Shown: positions 1 through 4,997, counted from the stretch's first letter. The stretch is 7,349 bases of DNA from Fusobacteriales bacterium (GCA_031285605.1 JAITVW010000195.1:1-7349); one strand, 5' to 3'. A program made the numbers and translations. Notes: generated by a model not told the origin, from the sequence alone.

Positions 1-1
1 T

Positions 2-346
2 TTATTAGAACAATTGAAAACGTACTATAAGAAAAACTCGAAAATAACAGTGCAAGGTTTTGCAGCAGATAAGACAGTATGTTCAACAAGTGTAATACTG
101 CAAAGATTTGGCAGTTGGACTAAAGCATTGGAGAGAGCCGGATTAAAAAAAAATAGTTATACCATACAAGAGATAATAGAACAATTGCGGGATCATTATG
201 AAAGAAATGGGAAAATAACAGCGCAAGGTTTTGCAGCAGATAAGACAGTATGTTCAACAGGTACAGTACTGCAAAGATTTGGCAGTTGGACTAAAGCATT
301 GGAGAGAGCGGGATTAAAAAAAATAGTTATACCAGACAAGGCATAA
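2..346 (+). pseudogene. HNH-associated repeat protein, segment 1 (partial, frameshifted)
   Basis: The frame is open from the left edge, so the true start lies outside the window. This segment encodes two copies of a repeat of about 57 residues, each ending in the signature FGSWTKALERAGLKK. That pattern (F-G-S-W, then A-L, then AGL) is typical of the 'homing endonuclease associated repeat' (HNH_repeat) family, small helical DNA-binding-like modules often linked to HNH nucleases. No HNH motif is visible here; a nuclease domain, if any, would lie upstream. After the second repeat the frame is lost: the run of 9 A at 145-153 in copy 1 has only 8 A at the equivalent place (316-323) in copy 2. Translation then ends at 344-346 after the tail IVIPDKA. 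Had the ninth A been present, the protein would continue into the next segment. The family call is from memory of its consensus; the frameshift is seen directly by comparing the two copies. Confidence 0.7.
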
Positions 347-348
347 TA
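8..348 (+). repeat. Two near-identical 171-bp tandem DNA repeats in the repeat gene
   Basis: The word gaacaattg recurs at 8, 179 and 349, giving spacings of 171 and 170 bases. Copies 8-178 and 179-348 are almost identical over their last 120 bases or so; for example 52-88 equals 223-259. The first 35 bases or so are more diverged. The third copy from 349 keeps the start of the unit but soon diverges. The one-base difference in spacing is the missing A of the poly-A run at 316-323. Such a pair is a good substrate for slipped-strand or recombinational gain and loss of units. Confidence 0.85.
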
Positions 349-609
349 GAACAATTGCAGGATCATTGTGAAAGAAATGGGAAAATAACAAGAAATAGTT
401 TTAGATTAGATAAAATGACATGTTCACCGGAGACAGTAGCTAAGAAATTGGGAAGCTGGCAAAGGTCACTGGAAGAACTAGGTTATATAAAGCCAAGGGA
501 ATATATAGAATATAATAAAGAGAAACTGTTTTTATTATTGAAAAAAAGTAAAAAGTGGGGAATTGAGGAAAAGACAGGATTTAAACAAAATAAAGAGAAT
601 ACCTTCTGA
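319..609 (+). pseudogene. HNH-associated repeat protein, segment 2 (frameshifted middle)
   Basis: This continues segment 1 in the -1 frame and is open from the poly-A run at 316-323. It carries the end of repeat 2, then repeat 3, which starts IEQLQDHCERNGKIT and ends KKLGSWQRSLEELGY, and the first half of repeat 4 (KEKLFLLLKKSKKWGIEEKTGF). Repeat 3 keeps the GSW and final hydrophobic-G pattern but is much more diverged than repeats 1 and 2. The frame ends at 607-609, just where the next segment picks up the rest of repeat 4 in another frame. A TTG at 355 could formally open an 84-residue ORF, but no good ribosome binding site precedes it and the homology runs upstream of it. I therefore treat it as a piece of one broken gene and not as a separate gene. 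Confidence 0.6.
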
Positions 610-1069
610 TACTTATATAACGAATATATGGAAATGGTCAGAGTTAGTAGAATTACTAAAAATAGAGAATTCTTTTATTCATTATACAGATAAAATACTG
701 ATAAAAAAGTATAATAAAATGAAAGAAATGGAAGAGTATGAGAATAAAAGGATATCAGAAGATGAATATAGAAGAATAACAGGTGTGGGTGCAGGAACAA
801 TAATACGACATTTTGGGAGTTGGAATGATTTTTGTAAAACAGTAAATAACAAGGGTTGGAAATATACAGAAATTAATTACACAGATGAAGAGTTATTAGA
901 ATTGTATTTGAAAGTATCTAAAAAACTAGGAGAAACAGAGACAGGAGCCAAAGTTAAAGATATTGAAAAAGAATTAGATTTTAGGACAACGAAAATAACA
1001 GAGGTATGGGATGAAATTTTAAATGAAAAGGAAGCAAAAGAAAGCTGGAAAAGGGTAAATCGCAAATAG
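563..1069 (+). pseudogene. HNH-associated repeat protein, segment 3 (C-terminal part)
   Basis: This is the 3' end of the same repeat gene, back in the frame of segment 1. Real homology begins near 590-600 (IPSDTYITNIWKWSELVELL), which completes repeat 4. Repeat 5 follows, with RHFGSWNDFCKTV near 810-842, and then a very diverged last repeat (EELLELYLKVSKKLGETETG to WDEILNE). The short stretch from the TTG at 563 to about 590 overlaps segment 2 and is probably not translated as such. The piece is 168 residues long, rich in Lys and Glu, with no signal peptide or membrane segment. No HNH or other nuclease motif is visible. An independent start could be the ATG at 719, but nothing supports it strongly. 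Function unknown; a DNA-binding role is only what is assumed for the family. Confidence 0.55.
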
Positions 1070-1215
1070 GAGTGATCCCTTTTCCCCACTGTTTTTGAAA
1101 GTGCCATTTAAGATATGTAATTGTTTAGAAAGAATATTCTACACACTTCGCCTGATAAATCTATGTTAGAACAAAAATATGATATTAGTAAATTAATAAA
1201 AAATTAAAAAACAAA

Positions 1216-1244
1216 TTAACAATTGAATTTAGGTATAGTAAAAT
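1216..1244 (+). promoter_or_regulatory. Sigma70-type promoter in the spacer
   Basis: A -35 box TTAACA (1216-1221) and a -10 box TAAAAT (1239-1244) each match the consensus at 5 of 6 bases and lie exactly 17 bases apart. Transcription would start near 1250. No gene with a ribosome binding site follows closely, and a terminator-like hairpin stands about 20 bases downstream of the expected start. In AT-rich DNA such a match can occur by chance, so this is moderate evidence. Confidence 0.4.
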
Positions 1245-1249
1245 ATCTC

Positions 1250-1309
1250 TAAGTTAAATTTGAGTGTGAAGTCGAGAAAAATAACCATGTTATGAATATC
1301 GACTTTTTT
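1250..1309 (+). ncRNA. Candidate short structured RNA (about 60 nt)
   Basis: This is the stretch between the predicted start after the 1216-1244 promoter and the end of the T-run at 1304-1309. It would fold into a long hairpin: outer arms aagtcga (1269-1275) and tcgactt (1299-1305), and an inner stem ataac-cat-gttat (1281-1293). It has no plausible ORF. I do not recognise a known RNA family. Alternatively it is a simple terminator for upstream transcription and the promoter is fortuitous. Confidence 0.25.
1269..1309 (+). terminator. Terminator-like composite hairpin
   Basis: A 7-bp outer stem (1269-1275 with 1299-1305) encloses a second 5-bp stem (1281-1285 with 1289-1293). Six T (1304-1309) begin at the end of the 3' arm. 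The stem is rather weak because it is AT-rich and interrupted. It has the right polarity to stop + strand transcription coming from the repeat gene or from the promoter at 1216. Confidence 0.45.
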
Positions 1310-1349
1310 AAATATGGTTCTATAAGACCCATAAAGGGAACTTGACCTG

Positions 1350-1382
1350 ATCCTGCATAAACTTTTCTATGAGGATTTTTTT
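1350..1382 (+). terminator. Second intrinsic terminator
   Basis: The 5' arm ATCCT-g-CATA (1350-1359, with one bulged G at 1355) pairs with TATG-AGGAT (1368-1376) around an 8-base loop. Seven T (1376-1382) follow. It lies about 40 bases after the first terminator-like hairpin and about 110 bases before the lipoprotein operon promoter. It therefore insulates that operon from upstream transcription. Confidence 0.55.
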
Positions 1383-1490
1383 CATATAAAAATAATGTCT
1401 GTATTGCTTAAGCAGCAGCCAATATAACTTTATTTGAAAGATAGGGATAAATATTCGGACAGCTGCAGTCTTTATTTAATTCTGTTTTTA
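1383..1490. other. Spacer without a gene; contains a perfect palindrome
   Basis: Together with the elements listed separately, this is part of the 464-base gap 1070-1533. I see no ORF with a start, binding site and plausible protein in it. It contains the perfect 10-bp palindrome TGCTTAAGCA (1405-1414) and overlapping palindromes around cagctgcag (1460-1468). Both lie upstream of the lipoprotein promoter and could bind a regulator, but nothing shows that they do. Confidence 0.3.
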
Positions 1491-1499
1491 TGGTATAAT
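1491..1499 (+). promoter_or_regulatory. Extended -10 promoter of the lipoprotein operon
   Basis: TGGTATAAT is a perfect extended -10 element (TGn followed by the consensus TATAAT at 1494-1499). The -35 position 17 bases upstream, tttatt (1471-1476), is weak, which is acceptable for an extended -10 promoter. It lies 34 bases before the GTG start, giving a short leader. Confidence 0.65.
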
Positions 1500-1522
1500 T
1501 TTATGTATATTTGGTAAGCTTT

Positions 1523-1530
1523 AAGGAGGT
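1523..1530 (+). promoter_or_regulatory. Ribosome binding site fixing a GTG start
   Basis: aaggaggt is an almost complete anti-16S match. It ends 3 bases before the GTG at 1534, slightly closer than usual. No ATG lies nearby in frame, and a GTG start gives a complete lipoprotein signal peptide, so the GTG is taken as the true start. Confidence 0.75.
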
Positions 1531-1533
1531 TGC

Positions 1534-2199
1534 GTGAAGAAAGGAATCTTTATAATATTATTGGTTTTAATAGTCTTGTCTTGTGGAACTTCAAAGAAAG
1601 TAACACTTCCGGATAAAGATATAAAGATAGAAAATGAAACTGTATTTTTTAAAAATGAAAAATATACAGGAAAGATAAATCTAAAGGACAAAAACAGTGT
1701 TTCCGGATTTATAACATTTAAGGACGGTCATCTTGACGGTTCTACCGAACTGAAAAATGATAAAAAACAAATGTATACAAAATTTACTATAGTTAATAAC
1801 CGGTTTGAAGGAGAAACAGCAGTAAAAAATGCAGATCAGGGAATAAATATGACTGTAAACTATAATAACGGAAAGATAGTAAAGCTTTTGGGAGATTATT
1901 CAAAAACAGTAAAGTATGATATTATATTTGTAGACGGATTGGCTAACGGCTGGTTTGAATCTGAAGGTGAAAAATTTGTTTTCTCTGACGGGGTGCTTAC
2001 TCTTGAAGAAGACGGTATTACTACAGAAGTAAAATATTATGTAAATCAGGAAACCGGGGATATGGGAATGGAATTCTTTATTAACGGGGAATCTGCAGGA
2101 AGAGACGAGAAACCAAACAAGGTTTTTGGAATGGAATATTTTAGAATAATAGCAATATCCAGTATTTTGGAAGAAAACAGTAAAGGAAAGGGCAAATAA
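1534..2199 (+). CDS. Lipoprotein paralogue 1 of 3, MORN/YwqK-like
   Basis: A predicted lipoprotein of 221 residues, first of three related genes in an operon. It begins with a Lys-Lys-containing N-terminus, a hydrophobic core and the lipobox VLS-C, so Cys17 would be lipidated by Lgt and the signal cut by signal peptidase II. The mature part starts GTSKKVTLPDK, followed by YTGK (44-47) and KDGHLDG (63-69). These short Gly-rich beta-hairpin motifs resemble the MORN_2 repeats of proteins often labelled YwqK-like 'antitoxin'. A later DGLANG motif is shared with paralogue 2. The pattern suggests an all-beta, repeat-built protein anchored at the membrane. No catalytic motif is visible and the function is unknown; the antitoxin label would not be justified. 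It is transcribed from the extended -10 promoter at 1491 and followed after 16 nt by paralogue 2. Confidence 0.8.
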   Translation: MKKGIFIILLVLIVLSCGTSKKVTLPDKDIKIENETVFFKNEKYTGKINLKDKNSVSGFITFKDGHLDGSTELKNDKKQMYTKFTIVNNRFEGETAVKNADQGINMTVNYNNGKIVKLLGDYSKTVKYDIIFVDGLANGWFESEGEKFVFSDGVLTLEEDGITTEVKYYVNQETGDMGMEFFINGESAGRDEKPNKVFGMEYFRIIAISSILEENSKGKGK

Positions 2200-2215
2200 A
2201 GCATAGGAGATAGGG

Positions 2216-2887
2216 ATGAAAAGATTTTTTTTATTTATTTTACCGGTTTTACTGGTAATTACAGCATGTAAGGCACCGGAAGAAATAGTCCTGCCGGATA
2301 AGAATTTAAGTGTGGCTGACAGAACAGTAGTGTATAAAAAAGAACCATATACAGGCAAGCTGGTTCTTCCGAAGAGTCCCAGAGGCAACGAGGGCTGTAT
2401 GTATGTAAAAGACGGTCACTTGGAGGGAAATGCAGAGATAAAAAATGAAAAAGACGGATTCCTGCTAAAATATAACATAACCGGGGGTAAATTTCAGGGA
2501 GAACTGTTATACAAAAGCGGTGACGGAAAACTTACTCTTAATATTGACAAAGGGATAATACTTTCTATGCAGATGAGTAATGACAAAGAAAAGACAGAAT
2601 ATGACTTTACATTTACAGACGGACTTGCAAACGGGATATTTCGGCATGGGGATAAAAAGACCGCAGCTGAAATTGTATTTACAGACGGCATGGCGAAAAT
2701 AGAAAATGACAGCAGCATAGATGTGGAAACAAAATTTTCAATAGATCAGAATACTTGGATGATAACAATGGAAAGTTTTGCTGATGGAAAATCTTATTCC
2801 AAAACAGAAAAATTTTTGGGAATAAATTTGGAAACAATAGAAAACATAGTATTTAGCTCCATAGAGGATTATAAAACTCAAAAGTAG
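2216..2887 (+). CDS. Lipoprotein paralogue 2 of 3, MORN/YwqK-like
   Basis: A predicted lipoprotein of 223 residues. The signal peptide MKRFFLFILPVLLVITAC has lipobox ITA-C with Cys18. The mature start KAPEEIVLPDK matches the VTLPDK of paralogue 1 and VTVPDK of paralogue 3. YTGK is at 45-48 and KDGHLEG at 65-71, followed by the conserved Lys-Asn-Glu context, and FTDGLANGIF matches paralogue 1. Residue +2 after the lipid Cys is Lys here but Gly in the other two, a possible sorting difference if such a rule holds in this organism. The ATG has AGGAGA (2205-2210) five bases upstream. The gap to the previous gene is 16 nt and to the next 10 nt, so the three are almost certainly one transcript. Function unknown. 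Confidence 0.8.
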   Translation: MKRFFLFILPVLLVITACKAPEEIVLPDKNLSVADRTVVYKKEPYTGKLVLPKSPRGNEGCMYVKDGHLEGNAEIKNEKDGFLLKYNITGGKFQGELLYKSGDGKLTLNIDKGIILSMQMSNDKEKTEYDFTFTDGLANGIFRHGDKKTAAEIVFTDGMAKIENDSSIDVETKFSIDQNTWMITMESFADGKSYSKTEKFLGINLETIENIVFSSIEDYKTQK

Positions 2888-2897
2888 AGGAGGACAA

Positions 2898-3542
2898 ATG
2901 AAAAGATTGTTATTAATGATTATATGTACACTGGGAATTTTGTCCTGCGGGGTACCGAAGGAGGTTACCGTGCCGGATAAACATCTTAATTATAAAGACA
3001 ACATAGTCTTATATGCTGAAAAACCTTATACAGGAAAAGTAAAACTAAAGAAAATTGCCGATAAAGAGCAGTTTGAAGAAGGATACATAAGTGTGAAAGA
3101 CGGGAAGCTCGAAGGAATTACGGATTTTAAAAATGAGGCTGCAAAAACACATTTCAAATTTGATGTAAAAAGCGGAAAATTTGACGGGGAATATATATTG
3201 AAACATCCGTTAATCGGGGATTTTATTATGAATTTTGAAAACGGGGAACTCAAAGAACTGAAAGGGAAATTTTCCAACGACATAAATCAGGATTTGATAT
3301 TTGATAAAGACGGCAATGTGAACGGTCTTATAGAACAAGGCGGTGAACAGCTTAATTTTCAAGGCGGAACAGCTGTAAAGGATACTCTGAAAGTAAAAAT
3401 GTTTCTGGATACTGAAACAAAACAAAAGCTTGTTACAGAAGTATATGAAGGAAATAAATTAATGGCAAGGGAAGAAAATATACTTTTGTTTACAGTAGAA
3501 GATTTTACGGAAGAATTATTACCTGTAACAGGGTTGAAATAA
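2898..3542 (+). CDS. Lipoprotein paralogue 3 of 3, MORN/YwqK-like
   Basis: A predicted lipoprotein of 214 residues and last gene of the operon. The signal peptide MKRLLLMIICTLGILSC has lipobox ILS-C with Cys17; another Cys at position 10 lies inside the hydrophobic core. The mature start GVPKEVTVPDK is closest to paralogue 1. YTGK is at 44-47 and KDGKLEG at 67-73. The later DGLANG motif of the other two is replaced by KDGNVNG, and the C-terminal third is the most diverged and shortest. The ATG has AGGAGG (2888-2893) immediately after the stop of paralogue 2, four bases before the start, allowing translational coupling. The strong terminator at 3555-3584 ends the operon. Function unknown; all three are probably exported, membrane-anchored proteins from repeated duplication of one gene. 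Confidence 0.8.
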   Translation: MKRLLLMIICTLGILSCGVPKEVTVPDKHLNYKDNIVLYAEKPYTGKVKLKKIADKEQFEEGYISVKDGKLEGITDFKNEAAKTHFKFDVKSGKFDGEYILKHPLIGDFIMNFENGELKELKGKFSNDINQDLIFDKDGNVNGLIEQGGEQLNFQGGTAVKDTLKVKMFLDTETKQKLVTEVYEGNKLMAREENILLFTVEDFTEELLPVTGLK

Positions 3543-3554
3543 AAGGATACATTT

Positions 3555-3584
3555 AATACCGGGATTATATTTCCGGTATTTTTT
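3555..3584 (+). terminator. Intrinsic terminator of the lipoprotein operon
   Basis: A perfect 8-bp stem AATACCGG / CCGGTATT (3555-3562 with 3573-3580) is extended by a G-U and an A-T pair to a 6-base loop. It runs into six T (3579-3584). It starts 12 bases after the stop codon of the third lipoprotein gene. Confidence 0.92.
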
Positions 3585-3694
3585 GTTTTCCGGCTGTGAA
3601 AAATAAAGAAACAATATTCAGGAATTATATATTTATAAAGAGAGTAAAAAACTTCAGGTAAAAAGTTTTCATGAATGTAATTTTTTCTGCTATA

Positions 3695-3703
3695 TGATAT
3701 AAT
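3695..3703 (+). promoter_or_regulatory. Extended -10 promoter of the HAD phosphatase gene
   Basis: TGATATAAT gives a perfect extended -10 element (TATAAT at 3698-3703), 27 bases before the ATG. No good -35 box is visible at the right distance. The gene is preceded by the terminator at 3555-3584, so it needs its own promoter. Confidence 0.65.
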
Positions 3704-3730
3704 AAAATAAAAAATAAAGAGGAAAGAAAA

Positions 3731-4567
3731 ATGATAAAATTATTTGTATCAGATTTGGACGGAACACTAATTCATGAGCCGAAAACCGGCATTGAGCCTA
3801 ATGAAAGAAATGTAAATGCAATAAGACTCCTGCATGAGAACGATATTGAATTTGCAGTGGCAACAGGGAGATTTGACTATCACATTCTGGAAATAGAAGG
3901 ATATATAGAATCTCAAAACTACAGAATAGGTTTGAACGGGGGGACAATATACACAAAAGACAATACTCTCATAAGGGAAAATGCTTTTACGTATGAGGAA
4001 GCCGAGAAAGTGAAAAACGATATTGAAAAAAATTATATGAAAGAACTGAATTATCTGGTTTTACAGACTGTAAATGCAAAAAGATATATTAAATATCCCA
4101 GTTTTTTGAAAAAAGCAGTAAATTTTTACGGATATCAGCGCCGATTCGGTGCAATCAGTTATTCCGGAGATATAATAAAGAAACTTGCCGAAAGAAATGA
4201 AAAAATAATGAAAGTTTTTATAGCTGCTAATTCTGAAAATAAATATATCCTTCAGGAAAAATTAAGAGAAAAGCATACTGAAGCTGAAATTACTATTTCC
4301 GGTCCTGTGAGTATCGAGATAGTACCAAAAGGCAATACAAAAGGAAATGCCATGAGAGTGGTAATGGAGAAAAAAAGCCTGAAAGAACACGAAGTAGCCT
4401 TTATAGGAGATTCATATAATGATATTTCCGGCTTTGAAGCGTGCAAATACAGCTTTGCGATGTCTCATGCAGACGATTTTATAAAAAGCAAGGCAGCATT
4501 TGTAGTGGACAGTGTAGCAGATGCAGTGGACACAGTAATAAAAATAAACGGAGAAGACAAACTTTAA
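3731..4567 (+). CDS. Cof-type HAD-superfamily phosphatase
   Basis: A 278-residue soluble haloacid dehalogenase-type hydrolase of the Cof/YidA-like (IIB) group, cytoplasmic. Family members dephosphorylate small metabolites such as sugar phosphates or cofactor intermediates with Mg2+; the actual substrate cannot be read from sequence. All four catalytic motifs are present: I, DLDGT with nucleophile Asp8 and acid/base Asp10; II, ATGR with Thr45; III, the Lys of PKGNTKG (199-205, probably Lys204); IV, GDSYND (226-231) with Asp227 and Asp231 for metal. The region between motifs II and III (about 85-195), starting after LNGGTIY, is the C2-type cap that sets substrate choice. Length is usual for the family. 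The ATG has aaagagg (3716-3722) eight bases upstream. It appears to be a single-gene unit between the terminator at 3555-3584 and the structured region from 4733. Confidence 0.93.
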   Translation: MIKLFVSDLDGTLIHEPKTGIEPNERNVNAIRLLHENDIEFAVATGRFDYHILEIEGYIESQNYRIGLNGGTIYTKDNTLIRENAFTYEEAEKVKNDIEKNYMKELNYLVLQTVNAKRYIKYPSFLKKAVNFYGYQRRFGAISYSGDIIKKLAERNEKIMKVFIAANSENKYILQEKLREKHTEAEITISGPVSIEIVPKGNTKGNAMRVVMEKKSLKEHEVAFIGDSYNDISGFEACKYSFAMSHADDFIKSKAAFVVDSVADAVDTVIKINGEDKL

Positions 4568-4572
4568 AATAA

Positions 4573-4722
4573 AATTACCGGGGATTAACCGAAAAAGCGA
4601 ATAAACCGGAAACAGAGTATAAAAAATATATTGCGGAAGCGGATATTTTATTTGAAAAACAGTAAGTTTTCAAAGACAGCCTGAAAGGATACAGAGAATT
4701 TTTGATTAAGATAACAGATTAA
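4573..4722 (+). pseudogene. Decayed coding remnant, TPR-like, with internal stop
   Basis: One frame reads TEKANKPETEYKKYIAEADI (starting at 4588) then LFEKQ, a TAA stop at 4663-4665, and VFKDSLKGYREFLIKITD to a second stop at 4720-4722. The protein-like pattern continues across the stop (A-D-I-L-F-E-K-Q, x, F-K-D-S-L-K-G-Y) and has the spacing of a tetratricopeptide-type helix pair. A single change of a CAA or AAA codon to TAA would explain the stop. No start codon or ribosome binding site is visible. I read it as the tail of a lost gene; it could also be a chance open stretch in AT-rich DNA. Confidence 0.35.
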
Positions 4723-4732
4723 AATCAGGGAG

Positions 4733-4826
4733 CTGTAATAAAACAGGATATTTAATCTGCAGGATAGAGAAGGAAAATTCCAGCCGGCAGTATTTACATG
4801 AAATTCTGCTTTATTACAGTTTTTTT
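4733..4826 (+). terminator. Long nested inverted repeat ending in a T-run
   Basis: A perfect 10-bp pair, CTGTAATAAA (4733-4742) and TTTATTACAG (4810-4819), encloses 67 bases and is followed at once by seven T (4820-4826). Inside, CTGCAGG (4757-4763) and CCGGCAG (4784-4790) can pair with one mismatch. The layout is that of a terminator with a folded loop. It could end the HAD phosphatase transcript, for which I see no other terminator. The long loop is unusual for a plain terminator. Confidence 0.4.
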
Positions 4827-4953
4827 ATTTCAGGATGAAAAGAACTTATTTTAAAAAATATTCTGTATTTACGGCAGGAATTAAAAAATAATTGCAATTA
4901 ACAACAAAATGTCCGGAAAAAAGTCATATTTGCCAAAAGACTGGATATTTTAA
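4827..4953. other. Spacer without a gene
   Basis: This is the rest of the gap before tex, very AT-rich. The only ORF with an ATG (at 4835) would make about 15 residues and has no good binding site, so I do not call it. No further hairpin or repeat stands out. Confidence 0.4.
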
Positions 4954-4970
4954 TGTTATTATGTTAAAAT
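4954..4970 (+). promoter_or_regulatory. Overlapping extended -10 candidates for tex
   Basis: Two overlapping extended -10 elements are present: TGTTATTAT (4954-4962) and TGTTAAAAT (4962-4970). Neither has a convincing -35 box. Either would give a leader of about 30-45 bases before the TTG start of tex. I cannot choose between them from sequence. Confidence 0.45.
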
Positions 4971-4992
4971 AAAAGATATTTTTTAGAAATTT

Positions 4993-4997
4993 GGAGG
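4993..4997 (+). promoter_or_regulatory. Ribosome binding site fixing the tex TTG start
   Basis: GGAGG lies 8 bases before the TTG at 5006. A longer reading frame could begin at the TTG at 4991, but that codon abuts this site and has no binding site of its own. The start at 5006 (MDILKAAV) is therefore preferred. Confidence 0.8.

Noticed and set aside
8..520. The 171-base periodic repeats as a CRISPR array or satellite DNA.
   Set aside because: The unit length is a multiple of three, the repeats are translated with conserved protein motifs, and there are no unique spacers between short repeats.
877..1107. Open frame on the minus strand opposite the end of the repeat gene.
   Set aside because: It is the mirror of a Lys/Glu-rich coding region, giving a Ser/Phe-rich product with no start context. 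The same applies to the other minus-strand frames opposite the lipoproteins, the HAD gene and tex.
1121..1207. Short open frame from a TTG, ending KYDISKLIKN.
   Set aside because: Only 28 codons, no ribosome binding site, no recognisable protein pattern; expected by chance in such AT-rich DNA.
1318..1370. The words gaccc, ggg, acctgatc and cataa recall the second half of a thiamin pyrophosphate riboswitch.
   Set aside because: The first half of the riboswitch (the conserved GGGGTGC and CTGAGA parts) is missing, the closing part after ACCTGATC does not fit, and the downstream genes are lipoproteins unrelated to thiamin. The acctgatcct portion is better explained as the arm of the terminator at 1350-1382.
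1900..2388. 162-codon minus-strand frame across the first and second lipoprotein genes.
   Set aside because: It crosses two clearly real genes and their short spacer, the product resembles no membrane or soluble protein I know, and it lacks a binding site at its start.
1534..3542. Calling the lipoproteins YwqK-type antitoxins.
   Set aside because: That label rests on MORN-like motifs only. All three carry lipoprotein export signals and no toxin gene is seen beside them.
4835..4891. Tiny ORF of about 15-18 codons starting MKRTYFKKYS.
   Set aside because: No good ribosome binding site, very short, and not followed or preceded by related coding signals.
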